In this document: positions 32,952 to 44,878 of the stretch, one piece after another
How positions within the stretch are numbered: the stretch's first letter is position 1
Layout of the letters: each line of letters opens with the position of its first letter
Source: Dactylorhiza incarnata
Lineage: Eukaryota; Streptophyta; Magnoliopsida; Asparagales; Orchidaceae
Direction of reading: 5' to 3'
NCBI GenBank assembly: GCA_033032865.1
Contig: JAWHQI010000013.1
Location: 6,944,001 to 7,008,000 of the forward strand
Length of the DNA: 64,000 nt
Program-made: the position numbers and the translations under genes
Notes under the pieces: generated by a model
Told to the model about the DNA's origin: nothing
Database searches by the model: none
The model's input: the letters and a program-made list of their open reading frames with translations, nothing else

Positions 32952-34755
32952 ATCCTAGCTTGTTTTCTGCTATATATATATATAGATTATATCACTTTAA
33001 GTTTTGAATATTACATACTAAATTTTGAATATTACATACTAAATTTTGAATATATATATATAGATTTGTCATCAGAAATAAAAAGTATGGCTTTAAATTT
33101 GATAATTTGATTTATTAAATTTTAAGTGATAGAATCTTGTGTCTATATGATGACCATACCATGATAGTAAAACAAATAAGAAAACAAAAACAATAAATTA
33201 AAGCATATCATGAAGTAGAAATTTGTATATTTCATTTTGAAAATATTCTACTTCAGGCATTTGGTGATACCTAATGAATATGAGATTTAGGTATCCAAAG
33301 AGGACCAAGTGTGGTGGTTCCTTTGGGTACCCAAATATAACGTGTATGTTTGTGGGTAGATAGAGATGAATGGTTCCTTTCATGTGAAGTTAATGTTTCA
33401 TTTTTTTAATTTTGGGCCGCTATTCAAACCTTGGTTTAGTGTTATTCTTATACATCAAAATTCCATTTTTATTTGAAGATTATAATTGAAAGTATCATTT
33501 ATAGGGAATTTGTGTAAATTCAATTTTAAGTTGGGAGAAACATGATTTTGTAAATAATGATGATTTTGATTTTGATTTACAAATACTTTGTGTTTCTTAC
33601 TCCCATTATTAGGCTTATCTAAGATATTCATATTCAACTAGTTTTTAGATATAACTTGATATTGTGAATTTGTATTTATAATTTTCATAAGGAAGTTGAT
33701 TTTTGATTTTAATTCATCATTCTTGATCTTTAGATTATGCCTAGCTTTATTCTAAGCTATTGTGCTATTTTTAAGAGTAGAAATAATAGAGTCAATATGA
33801 TTTTGATAGTCATTTCTAAATTCCTAAAATGTTTCGCACATCTCTTTGATTTCAATTTTATAATTTTGGCATGTAGCACAATTGCTTTTCAAAGATGAAT
33901 TTTCTAAAGATAATTTTTCATTTTGTTCTTTAACAATTAATAGTTCTTTTTCAAAATCCTTGCATTTTTCATTAATATTATTACAATCAAAACAAGGTTT
34001 TAAGATTTCAATTTTTTGGCAAAATGGAGAAGCCATATCATATTTAGATTCTGAATTAGTTTTAAACTTTTATTTTCTAAACGTAATTTTTTCTTAGCAA
34101 TTTTCAATTTCTTCATTTTACGTTTAACAATTTTTAGTATATGGAAATAAGAAGAATTAGACATTCTTACAGCGCTATTGGAAGAGGTAAGATGTGAACA
34201 TGAAGTTCCTTTGTCGTCTTCTAGGCCTTCCTCCTTCATAGATGAGATTTCATCTTCTTTTTCTCTTGATGTATTGTTCTCTTCGTCTAAGTCAATTTTC
34301 ATGATTTCCATGGTTTTATTATGGGAGAGATCTTCTTGAGTAATGGTTGATGCTTGTATATCCATCTCCTCCTGTGTTTGTTCCATACCTGTAAGAGGAA
34401 GATCATATATTTTTTCAAGAAATTTCCATATTTTGTATGCACTAGAAAAATACTATATTAATTTGAAAACTTCATTTGATAGACCACAAAATAAATAGTG
34501 TTTGGCTTTTGCATTTAGATGACATCCTTCTTTATTTGATTCATCCACTGGTCTAACTATTGCTAAATTCCATGCTTCGATATCTACAGTTATAATAAAT
34601 TTTTTAATTAAAATTTTTTAACCTCTATAATTTGTCCCTTTAAATAAAGGTGGTGCTAGTGATTTTTCTTCTTCATAAAAATTTACCCCACTAATAGAAG
34701 CAAGATCATGAGACGCCATATATTTCCGGTTGTTAAGCCGATTTGGAATAACCTA
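32952..34755 (-). pseudogene. Pol-less copia gag region (SIRE-like family), minus copy
   Basis: Minus-strand frames include an acidic stretch ('DIQASTITQEDLSHNKTMEI', 34386-34000), a coiled-coil frame ('KEQNEKLSLENSSLKSNC', 34036-33824), an Asn-rich frame (33637-33455) and a tail 'EIYKFLLHDML' (33383-33198). Each has a counterpart on the plus strand at 58140-59690. No protease, integrase or RT follows. The left end (32952-33070) is AT-rich filler with two copies of a 21-bp repeat. No 3' LTR is present. Confidence 0.7.
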
Positions 34756-34767
34756 GCTCTGATACCA
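34756..34767 (-). other. Primer-binding site, initiator tRNA-Met type
   Basis: The minus strand reads TGGTATCAGAGC, 2 bp from the LTR edge at 34770. Confidence 0.9.
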
Positions 34768-34769
34768 CT

Positions 34770-35841
34770 TGTTGGATCTGTAGATGCCCTTAGAGGGGGG
34801 TGAATAAGGGTTGTAAAAACAAATATTATATTTTTAAAATATTTGAAAATATAAGAGATTAAGATAAGAAATCAAGCATATAAAAATGAGCATCATTTTA
34901 TTAATATGAAAAGAAGAGTTTACAAAACTTGCTTTCTTATAACGCTAGAAATTGGAGGCGAATACTAATAAAACTCTTTTTGTTTTCGATCCCGACTCGC
35001 ATCCCCACGAACCGGTGGCCCTAGCCTATCCTTCCCCGGATACGACCTCAAGCCGCTCTAGCCAATCCTTACCCGTATACGGCCTCGAGCACCCCCTAGA
35101 CCTAACCTAGATCTAGTCGCCAACACGAGGAAAATTTTTGCCCTAAGTCCTACCCAGACCTAGTCGCCAACACGATGCGAGTTCACTAAACGATTACAAG
35201 AAAAGATGTAAAATAAAAGGACGATAATATTAAAACTCCCTCTTGAAGAACTTCTGAAGTTGGAGATGAAGAACCGCTATAAAATAAGCGTTGTGGAAAC
35301 GGTCGTCATTCGGATCCGGCGTGAAGAAATCCTCCTTCAGAAATTCGCAGAGCTTTGGTGGGAGATCAACTTTCGGCCAAATAAGGCTCTGGAATTCTAG
35401 CACTCAACCTCTCTCCAACTTCTGCAAAAAAATGAGAGAAGAGGCCTCCTTTTATAGGAGTGAGCGCTAGCGCCTGTGCTAGCGCTACCGTCGGCACTAT
35501 CCCCACTTAGGAATTATTCTCTGCGTGCGTATCTTCATTATAGGGAAACATTGCCGCCTTGCCTCTTGTGCTCCGCGCTACCTCCTGCGCTATCTGCTAT
35601 CGCCTAGCGCTTTCTAAAAATGCTCCCGGGATTTCGCTAATCATCTTTAGCGCCTGCGCTAGGTTCTACCGCCGGCGCTAGTGGGCATTTAGGATTTATG
35701 GGTTCAACTCTTGGGGCAACCTTCTTATGTCATCCTTGAGTCATATGCACTTATTTCCTGCACACAAAAACACACAAGATCAAATACACATATGATTTGT
35801 TATTCTCAAACCTAGGAGATGCGGAAGACCATGTTCCAACA
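34770..35841 (-). repeat. 5' LTR of SIRE-like pol-less copia fragment (1072 bp)
   Basis: TGTTGGATCTG...ATGTTCCAACA on the plus strand. Inverted relative to 56974-58052 (1079 bp) and clearly homologous along its length. Contains many GCGCTAGCG-type words around 35465-35680. Inserted into a Tat integrase fragment at 35842. Confidence 0.9.
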
Positions 35842-36224
35842 CTCAACACCTCAAATTCAACTAGAATGAGAGCTTCCGAACCATGAGACAATTTAAAGGG
35901 AGTTTCACCAGTAGTCGATGTTGGAGTTGTTCTTAAGGACCAGCGCACTGATGACAACTGTTCTGCCCAGTTTCCATGGAGATTTTCAACTATCTTCTTT
36001 AGGAGATTTAGGACCAACTTGTTTGCTGCTTCTACTTGCTCATTACTTCATGGTGTACCAAAGCGAATCGTAACTTAGTTCCTATCTGGCCACATAAATT
36101 TATCATGTCAGAATTATTGAATTGAGGACCATTGTTAATGATTATGAACATTAGAATTCCATGTTTGCACATGATTTCACCCCAAATGAAGTTTTTTACG
36201 ATCTAGGTGGTAGTTTTAGCCAAT
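35842..36224 (-). pseudogene. Tat-like integrase fragment
   Basis: On the minus strand 'INNGPQFNNS' (near 36120) is the second catalytic region, with Asn where Asp is expected. 'EQVEAANKLVLNLL' carries the catalytic Glu, and 'RTTPTSTTGETPFKLSHGSEALILVE' is the conserved segment after the core. The copia LTR at 35841 interrupts it just after 'VEFEV'. The rest of the element is not present on either side. Confidence 0.75.
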
Positions 36225-36884
36225 GACTTTGCTTCAATCCTGTACAACACGTATTCTTCGAGGGTGGGACCCGATTCAGGCCACATAGGCAGAAGTCAAA
36301 GTCAAAAGGTCAAAGCAGAATCCAGGAGTCAGAGGTAAAAGACAACTAAACCAGTAGGAATAGTAGAAGGCCTAGGCGAGTATGGGCGAGCATGTGCGAG
36401 CAACCCCTCATACTCGCCAAGGTGGGAGACCATAAGAGATTCTTGCCAAAGCCAGGAAAGATCCCCTCAATGTAGCATAGTCGCCGAGTTGGGATGGGCT
36501 ATAAATAAGAACCCCCCTCCCCCTTCCCTTTGGTTTTCCTATAAATAGGACCCCAGGGGGTACCAGGAATTGCACCTTTGGGTGAGCTTTCGGAACCCCA
36601 TTTTCGAATACTTGGATCCGTAATATTTGGCCATCACCCTTGATACATGCCAAGTCGGTGCCTTCCTCGTACCCTGTTCGGCTATCGTTGGTTGTGGAGG
36701 GAAAGTATCTTCTGAGCTTTCGGGTACATGATGCGACCTCCCTATCGCAGCACCTGGGGTCCTGTTGTTGCTCTCTTTGTCCCTTCGTCGTCTCCTGACA
36801 AGTCGTTGATCTAGATCGCTAGACGACTAACCTTTGGCTGCATTGATCCGAATTTTTGGGGTCGGGAATTTCCTGGCTTCAACA
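36225..36884 (+). repeat. Tat-like 5' LTR, element B (start of duplicated segment copy 2)
   Basis: About 660 bp, ending GGCTTCAACA before a PBS-like TTTGGTGTGGTGAGC. TATAAATA boxes near 36500 and 36540. GCGAG words cluster just upstream of them (36370-36420). The duplicated 1514-bp segment (36225-37738) begins here; tRNA type not assigned. Confidence 0.75.
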
Positions 36885-36942
36885 CTTTGGTGTGGTGAGC
36901 ATGGATCGTAGACAGAGGAAAAAAGGCTAGCAATAAAGCGAG

Positions 36943-38138
36943 ATGGTGGAAGTTGGCGATCATGAAGGAGCTTCCAGCAACTCGGCAGAAGAAGGCTAGT
37001 ATGTGACGAGGACGAATTTCGAGGAATTCGCGTGGCGCATGGAAGGAATTTTGCGAGCAGTCTTGCTTCCTCACGCGGAGTGCATGACATCCTCAACTCA
37101 TCGTATGACTCCGTCAGAAGACGATGATCCCTCTCAGCGAGTAGGGAAGGAGCATGCAGAGGAGGAGCCAGAGCAACCAGGGAGGCCACAGTTTTATCAG
37201 CCAAGCTTGCTAGGAATCCAGTTCTAGGATGTGGAGAATCTGGCGAGATTTCATGATCCTCGCCCCTACGACGAGTATGGAGGGGTTACTCGCCAGGATG
37301 AAGATCGTCGCCAGTTGGGTGGGAGGATCCCATTTTGCGAGGAGATCCTCTCTGCTCCCATTCCGGAGGGGTTCAGGGAGCCAGTTATGAGTTATTACTC
37401 TGGGAGGGATGATCATGTCCGCCACTTCCAGTGGTTTAAATATGGTGTCTCCATCCGAACCATGTCGAATGCCTTGAAGTGCTGGCTCTTTGCCATCACC
37501 TTTTAGGGAAAGGCAAGGGATTGGTTCCAGCAGCTAGCGGCAGATTCCATCTACTGCTTCGAAGTCCTACGTCGGGGAGTGACGATGCGGTTCGCCACGA
37601 CAAAGAAGAGAAAGAAGGAGGCGATGACCCTATTCTATCTAGTGCAAGGAGCGTAGGAGACATTAGGAAACTACATTGACCGCTTCCAGGAAGAAGCTCG
37701 GGAAATCCATGAGGTGGATGGCTTCACCTTGCAGCTAGCCCTGACGTTTGGCCTGAGATAGGGCCTCTTCAAGCTAGAAATCAGTAGAGATCCCCCAATG
37801 TCCTACGAAGAGCTTATTGAATGGGTCAATAAGTTCATTCAAGTGGAGGCCTCGAATCATGGCTTCCTGGCCAAGCTCACCCAGCTAACCAGTGAGGAGG
37901 AAGAGGAAGAGAAGATCCCCATTCGGGGAAAGAATGAGGAGCCCCGAAGGCAAGATGGGAGGAAGAAAGAGGAGCAAAATAAGGAGGAGACCAAGAAAGA
38001 AGAGCTGAGGAGACATGACGTGAGGAGGCCTCTGGTCGCTCCTGAACGTCAGAAAGAGGAAAGGAGGTACCAGATCCCTGTCAATAGTCCCCCATGGAGG
38101 CCGGCTGGCAGACCCCAGCATCAAGGTCTAGGAAGGAG
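36943..38138 (+). pseudogene. Tat-like gag, element B, N-terminal part
   Basis: ATG 36943. Segments: 'REPVMSYYSGRDDHVRHFQW' and 'ALKCWLFAITF', then 'GKARDWFQQL' (gag core) and 'GNYIDRFQEEAR'. A Glu/Lys/Arg-rich basic stretch near 37900-38050 leads to 'NSPPWRPAGRP'. At least five TAG codons interrupt the frame (about 36997, 37225, 37504, 37655, 37758). The frame is cut by the Athila-like element at 38139 and resumes at 47922. Confidence 0.8.
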
Positions 38139-39640
38139 TGACACGCAATTTCCACACCGCTAATTAGCGGGCACGAAATGCGGTACGACGACAGTGCACC
38201 GGTCGTTGTCAAGTAATAAAAGTAGGGAGTAGCTCCCCGAATATCGTTCTCAAAGGACCGCAAGTTAGGGAATACGATTTGCTCGTTAGGAAACTAATTA
38301 TGGGGGTTCTAAGTTTAACAAAACAAGAAGGGGGTTTGGTTGATTTTATATAGCGGGAAATGAGAAAACTAAACACTATGCGGGTCGCAATCACCGCGTT
38401 GCTTGGTGGATGGGTTTAGTGCAGGCCGCGATGCCGTGCTTCGCTTAGCGGATGGCCGGTGAGCATATGGATGAGGTGAATGCAGATGTGAGGGTTGAGG
38501 GTTGAGGGTCGAAGGCACCTCTTCGCTATTGCTTCCAGCTTTTGCTAGAGCGGGTGCTGGAACGTGTGGGTGTAAGTGGAGCGGGGGCGGAGCGCATCAC
38601 AACACAGCATAACGTAAAGACAAGTTCATAAATATACTTCCATTCATAGACAAATAGATGTTCATTCAGTTCATTACAACCATTAAGAGTACAAATCACA
38701 AAAAGAGAGGGTAGAAGTAACCACGAGATGAGAAGCCTCGCCGCGGATCGTGGTCGGAATGGGGGGTCGTCACGCCTCCTCCGAGCTCAGTCCTTGGTTG
38801 CTTCCGGGATGCAGAGGCTGTCACTACCTCTAACCGCTGTCCGTCTTCTTCTCAGAGCTGGGTTCACTTCTCCTTCACCCAATGGAGATGTCTTCCTCTT
38901 GGAATGCTGGTCGTAGATGGCGTAGAATGCTTCCGGAACCCTAGAATGACCTTAGGATCAATGGATGAAGCTTTCCCAAGGGGAGGAATGGAAGGAGGGA
39001 CCTTGGAGAGGTGGAACGGCGGAGTCGCGCTCAAAAATTGCGCCAAAAACCCGCTGGAATACCTAAAATCACGGAACAGCGCCTTAAATAGGGAGCAGAA
39101 TAAGTACTGCGCACGGTTAGTGGCGCGCGACCAATGGTCGTGCGCGAAGGAATGACTGTGATCGTGCGCAGTCAACCTGTAGCAAAGGAAAAATAGAAAA
39201 CATCGCACGGTCAGGGGCGCACGACCAGTGGTCGTGCGCGAAGAAAGGCCTGTGATCGTGTGCATATCTTTGGTCCGATCTCGATCTGGGCTGGGAATTA
39301 ACGCACGATCAATGATCGTGCGCCTGATCGTGCGCGAAGGAATGCGCACGATCAGAGGCTTTTTAGGCCAAAAATCACCCCGCACCATCCCGAACGTGCA
39401 CACGACCCTAGGACCTGCAGGAAAAGTACAAATAACCCCGATCCGTGCACCTCACCGGATCCATAACACAGGAATACAGTAATATATAGGAAAAATATGC
39501 CACAAAGGGGAAAGGATTGCACAAAAGGCGCAGAAATGCCATGCTATCACTATAAGCGTATATGAACAGTAAATGAAGTGCAATGACACTAAAATAAACC
39601 CAAATGAGGCCAGAAATCACTGTATAAACCAGACTCATCA
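38139..39640 (-). repeat. 3' LTR of Athila-like element (1502 bp)
   Basis: TGACACGC...GACTCATCA. Minus-strand TATA-like TATTTAAG at 39083-39090. Upstream (39106-39360) are about ten GATCGTGCGC/GCGCACGATC words, including CGCACGATCA-A-TGATCGTGCG (39302-39322). Compared with the partner it has an extra 7-bp GGGTTGA unit near 38500. The 179-codon frame 38864-39403 recurs in the partner LTR only because the LTRs are copies. Confidence 0.95.
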
Positions 39641-39652
39641 CACCCCCAGACT
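39641..39652 (-). other. Polypurine tract, Athila-like element
   Basis: The minus strand reads GTCTGGGGGTG directly before the 3' LTR start. Two very similar tracts lie further in, at about 40159-40175 and 41038-41052. Confidence 0.75.
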
Positions 39653-41627
39653 TACCTGTTTGCGCGTCCCGAGCAAACAAATCTGGCGGAGCGAGAAAAG
39701 ACATAGTTGGGTTAGAAATTGCAAGGGCGGAGTAATATGCGAAGTCTCATACACATGTGCAGAAATCTAGTAGACAAAATTTCTAATTATACATATTAGT
39801 TTATAATTTTCTAAGAGCGTATTTATATATTACGTTTACTCAACAAGTGAATCACGGTGAATCATAAGGTCGTACATAGGAAGAATGTAAACTGAACGCT
39901 GAGGCGAGCGTTGCCAAAGATCAGGACTCGGGACAACTCCATTGAAATCCATCAATGTCAGTGGCCATAGGCTTGCCCGTTCGCACTCTCTCCACGGCAC
40001 TGGTATGACTCAAATGCGTGAATCAATAGGACTTTAGGTTTGAGATGAGGCTTGGGTTTAGGTGAGGTAAACAAAGATAAAAGCGACGGCTCAGACACTA
40101 AACCCAAATGAGCTAGCACCGAAAACTATCCTCATCACCACACAAACATGCGGGTACACTACACCCCCGGACTTGGAATTAACAACATGGGTGTGTGCAC
40201 TGCCTACTCCCAACTTATACTTCTACAAATGAATTTTTCATTCAAACTCATATTTTTTCTCTTTTTCATTTTTTTTCTTTTCTTTTCTTATCATTTTCAG
40301 CAAATAAACAATAAAACATATCCACAACTTCACAAACATGTCACCACATCAACAACCCAACTCACAAGAATAATAAGCAGTTAAAGCTCAGATTTGGGTG
40401 TGTGACTAGGATTGGCTTTTGGGCTTTGGTGCGATACAAGTGGGGCTGAATCAAAGAACGGGTAGGCACAACTGGGCTAACAAGGATATATCGATAGGAA
40501 AGGGTGCAAAGGCTCAACCGGGCCAAAATGATGGCCTATATCACATTCACGCAGTTGACCAACCGTATACTCATGTTTCAAGAATCGCTTGGGGCGAGTT
40601 CTAGCCACCGAGAAAGATAATCCTTCCTCCCGACTCGGGCAACACGAGACTAATGAACGTCTACACACATTCCTATGCTACCGTTTGATTCACACCGGAT
40701 TCACCAAATTGAGTAAAGTAAACAATATTTACGCTAGTAGAAAAATGTAAACTAAAAGCATAAAAAGAAATTGAATCTACACGAATTCCTACGAGACATG
40801 AGCACTCGACTAGGAGCACTACAGGAGTCAAAAAAGTACTTCGTCTCGCAATCCTAACCCAGCACCGTGATTTCCCATTCACACAATCGAGACTAGTTAG
40901 ACTCGTCGCGCTCCTACAGTTAAGTGCGCTCACGTGGGTGTCGTGGTGTGCCATGAGATGAACAATGCTACAATATAACACAGTGTAAATCCTAGTATGC
41001 TGTGCACTGTGCTTGTGCACGAAGTAACGATAACTCTCACTCCCCCAGACTTATACTAAGCAAAAAAAAAACATGTTCGATAGCGGCATACGCTTAAGAA
41101 GGCTAGGAGGAGAGATTACCCCATGCTCAGAAATGAGCATACCAAAAGATATGGCATTTTGTTCAGAAGGCGGTGATCCTGCCGTGCTCCAATAGATGCG
41201 GACCTGCGATTAAAAGGATCCCAGCACAAGAAAAATATAGCAAAGAAAATAACAAAAAAGAACAGAACCAAATGATCCCAAATGGGTTGTCTCCCAAGAG
41301 CCCTTTTGTTTAACGTCCTTGAAGGTGGACCAAATACCTGTATTATAGTTTGACAGCAAAAGTATTATAATAAAAAGCTAAAGAGACAGTACTACGCAGC
41401 AAATAACATGAAACACAAAGCACAAAAAAAAACATCACAGATGGCACACAGCACAGCCCGGAGATGAAAAGCTTCAGAAGTAATAGTTTCCTCATGGGAA
41501 CAATACTCTAGTTGACCAGATTAAGTTTTAACAATGTGGATTACAATCACGTCTACCTTATCACCAAAAAGGAAAACAACACGACCAAACAATTTAAACA
41601 CACACCCACCAAATCAAGAAGAGCTGT
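39653..41627 (-). other. Athila-like 3' non-coding region
   Basis: Nearly 2 kb between the integrase stop and the PPT. No frame longer than about 115 codons on either strand and no recognisable env-like protein. Holds two extra polypurine motifs resembling the 3' PPT. Confidence 0.6.
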
Positions 41628-43550
41628 TTAGTCAACTAAATGTACCACTTGATGGTCAGGCAAGGCCGTGCTTCCCTCGTAGATCTTTAGGCGATGCCCG
41701 TTCACCTTGAATTTTTCTCCTTTTTCTCCAGATATTTCGATTGCTCCGAAGGGCGCAACGTCGGTAACCACGAATGGACCGCTCCAGCGAGAGTTCAGCT
41801 TTCCCGGGAACAGACGGAGATGGGAATTGTAAAGAAGGACACGGTCTCCAATTCTGAATTCTTTTTGCGCAATACGCTTATCATGCCACTGCTTTGTCCT
41901 TTCTTTATATATGTGGGCATTATCATAAGCAAACTGCCGAAATTCATCAAGTTCGTTCAACTGGGTGAAACGTAGGCTTTCTGCGGCATGGAGGTCCATG
42001 TTCAATAATTTGGTTGCCCACAGAGCTTTATGTTCTAGTTCCACAGGTAAGTGACATGCCTTTCCATAAACTAGCTGAAATGGGGACATCCCGATAGGGG
42101 TCTTGAAAGCTGTTCGGTATGCCCAAAGTGCATCGTCCACCCTCAATGCCCAATCCTTTCTATTAGAGTGTATTGATTTTTCTATTATCCGTTTAAGCTC
42201 TCTATTAGAAACTTCCACCTGTCCGCACGTTTGCGGGTGATAGGCTAAAGCGACTTTATGATGCACCCAAAACTTCTTCAATAGTTGAAGGAACAGTTTG
42301 TTACAGAAGTGGCTGTCTCCATCGCTAATGATTGTCCGCGGCGCTCCGAATCTGGAGAAGATGTTCTTGTGGATGAACTTTAAAACTGTGCGGGCATCAT
42401 TTGCAGCAACGGCTTCAGCCTCCACCCATTTCGAAACATAGTCCACTGCCACTATCATATAAAGCTTTCCATGGTACATTGGGATTGGTCCCATGAAATC
42501 AATCCCCCAGACATCAAATGGTTCGCAGACCAACATGCTATTGAGAGGCATTTCATCCTTCCTTGAGATGTTCCCAGTCCTTTGACATTCGTTGCATTCC
42601 TTCACGTGCACGTACGAGTCACGGAAGAGGGTGGGCCAATAAAAGCCACACTGAAGAACCTTCTGTGCTGTCCGCGCAGACCCCATGTGGCCACCTGCTT
42701 CACGATCATGGCAATGGAGTAATATAGACTTTTGCTCCGATTCGGGAATACACCGGCGGACGATCCCATCAGCGCACGTGCGGAATAACAGCGGGTCTTC
42801 CCAAAAACAGTACTTCGCATCTGAAAGAAATTTCTTTCTTTGCTGAAATGAAAAGTTCGGAGGGAGTTTACCGCACGCCAGGAAATTAGCGATATCCGCA
42901 AACCATGGAGAGTTTCTCGTGACCGTTCCCACTGTGAACAGCATCTCGTCCGGAAAAGAGTCAGAAATTGGTGGGGGGCTGAGCTGAGAAAGATCTCCAC
43001 ACTCAAGCCTGGACAAGTGATCTGCAATCACATTCTCAACCCCCTTCTTGTCGCGGATCTCGAGGTCATACTCCTGAAGCATCAGGATCCAATGGAGGAG
43101 CCTTGGTTTGGCATCCTTCTTCTGCTTCAGATACTTTAGAGCAGCGTGGTCCGTGTGCACAATGACTTTGGACAGAATGAGGTAGGAATGAAATTTCTCA
43201 AGAGCGAAAATCACTGCTAACAGCTCCTTCTCAGTGGTTGTGTAGTTCTGCTGAGCTCCATTCAGGGTACGACTAGCATAGTGAATTGTGTAAAAGATTA
43301 TGTCCCTTCTTTGTCCCAAAATAGCACCAACAGCGATGTCACTGGCGTCACACATAAGCTCAAAAGGGAGCGACCAGTCCGGTGATGTCAACACCGGAGC
43401 GGTCGTCAAACAGTTCTTCAACACGTTGAATGCATGCAGACATGCATCATTGAAATCGAACCTCTCGTCCTTCCCCAAGAGATTGGATAACGGCTTGGCT
43501 ATAGGGGAGAAATTTTTGATGAAGCGTCGATAGAATCCTGCATGTCCCAA
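41628..43550 (-). CDS. Athila-like RNase H and integrase (640-codon open frame)
   Basis: Longest open frame in the window. It opens with the end of RT ('[18 protein letters not shown]') and continues into RNase H ('[18 protein letters not shown]', '[16 protein letters not shown]', '[10 protein letters not shown]', '[10 protein letters not shown]'). Integrase follows: a zinc region H-x3-H-C-C type ('[12 protein letters not shown]', 'CNECQRTG'), catalytic D in 'WGIDFMGPI', D in '[11 protein letters not shown]' and E in '[12 protein letters not shown]', then the C-terminal '[18 protein letters not shown]' GPY-type module. All catalytic residues are present. The first Met is internal: the true start is in the upstream polyprotein, from which a frameshift near 43555 separates it. 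Confidence 0.95.
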   Translation of the reverse strand: MGHAGFYRRFIKNFSPIAKPLSNLLGKDERFDFNDACLHAFNVLKNCLTTAPVLTSPDWSLPFELMCDASDIAVGAILGQRRDIIFYTIHYASRTLNGAQQNYTTTEKELLAVIFALEKFHSYLILSKVIVHTDHAALKYLKQKKDAKPRLLHWILMLQEYDLEIRDKKGVENVIADHLSRLECGDLSQLSPPPISDSFPDEMLFTVGTVTRNSPWFADIANFLACGKLPPNFSFQQRKKFLSDAKYCFWEDPLLFRTCADGIVRRCIPESEQKSILLHCHDREAGGHMGSARTAQKVLQCGFYWPTLFRDSYVHVKECNECQRTGNISRKDEMPLNSMLVCEPFDVWGIDFMGPIPMYHGKLYMIVAVDYVSKWVEAEAVAANDARTVLKFIHKNIFSRFGAPRTIISDGDSHFCNKLFLQLLKKFWVHHKVALAYHPQTCGQVEVSNRELKRIIEKSIHSNRKDWALRVDDALWAYRTAFKTPIGMSPFQLVYGKACHLPVELEHKALWATKLLNMDLHAAESLRFTQLNELDEFRQFAYDNAHIYKERTKQWHDKRIAQKEFRIGDRVLLYNSHLRLFPGKLNSRWSGPFVVTDVAPFGAIEISGEKGEKFKVNGHRLKIYEGSTALPDHQVVHLVD

Positions 43551-44878
43551 GAAATGTGAATCCCTCTCACAGATGTTGGAGGAGGAAGCTTCTTGATGAT
43601 GTCCACCTTGGCTTGATCAACCTCGATACACTTATTTGAAATCTTGTGTCCCAGAACAACTCCCTCCCGGACCATGAAATGGCACTTCTCCTAGTTCAGC
43701 ATGAGGTTTGTACTTTCGCAGCGTGTGAGAACCGCCGAGAGATTTCTCAAACAGGAGTCAAAATCAGCACCGAAGAGAGTGAAATCATCCATAAAGACCT
43801 CCAGGAACTCCCCTACCATATCATGAAAGATAGAAAGCATACATCGCTGAAAGGTGGCAGGGGCATTGCACAACCCGAATGGCATTCGTTTGAATGCGAA
43901 GGTGCCGGACGGGCAGGTGAACGTAGTTTTCTCTTGGTCCTCTGTGTCAATGAGAATCTGATTGTATCCTAAGTAGCCATCCAAAAAACAGTAATAGTCC
44001 TGTCCAGCTAACCTCTCGATCATCTGATCAATAAACGGGAGAGGGAAATGATCCTTGCGTGTTGCGTCGTTTAGTTTCCTATAGTCGATGCACACTCTCC
44101 ATCCTGTAACAATCCGAGTTGGCAACAGGTCACACTGCTCATTTTCAACAACAGTGATGCCACCCTTTTTTGGGACAAGCTGCACTGGACTCACCCACTT
44201 GCTGTCGCTGATTGGGTATATGATTCCGGCATCGAGCAGTTTGATCACCTCTTTCTTGACAACTTCCTGCATCCTAGAGTTGAGTCGTCGCTGAGGTTGT
44301 GCAGTCGGTTTGAAGCTCTCTTCCAGCAATATTTTGTGCATATAAACAGCAGGGCTGATACCTTTTAAATCCGTAATGTTCCAGCCGAATGCGCCCTTAT
44401 GCGTTCGCAAGAGATCTCCCAAACGTTGCTCATGCTCGAGTGGAAGCAGCGCCGAGATAATAACTGGGTGAGTTTGCTGATCTCCCAAGAATAAATATTT
44501 CAGATTTGTTGGCAGGGGTTTGAGGGACAAAGATGGAGGGGCATCGAAATATGCCGCAGATGTGCATTCCAAAGCAGACTTGCTGTCGCTGTTGATATTC
44601 CAAGGAGCATCCTCAACAACATTGCCCCAAAGAGATGGAGACCGAAGGTCGGGTTCATCTTCCACAAGCTCAAGTGCGTCAGCGTCTGCATGATGATCTC
44701 TGCCAATGGCTTTATACATGTCAAAGGTAGTCAAATCGTCACCTAGATGGAGAGTCAACCTCCCCTTCTCAGCGTCAATAAGAGCGCGAGCTGTGGCAAG
44801 AAATGGCCTTCCCAAGATAAGAGGGACAGCAACATCCGAAGCAATATCCAAAATTACAAAGTCAGCAGGGAATACCAA
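43551..44878 (-). pseudogene. Athila-like protease end and reverse transcriptase
   Basis: The frame 44878-43691 starts in the protease ('PLILGRPFLATARALID'), passes an acidic linker, and gives RT: 'YPISDSKWVSPVQLVPKKGG', 'WRVCIDYRKLN', 'HFPLPFIDQMIERLAGQ', 'PFGLCNAPATFQRCM', and the active site 'EVFMDDFTLFG' (FMDD form). It ends at a TAG (43691-43693) in 'LMLN-stop-EKCHF', at a codon that is usually Trp. The region 43551-43690 continues RT to the frameshift. Catalytic Asp residues are intact. Confidence 0.9.
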
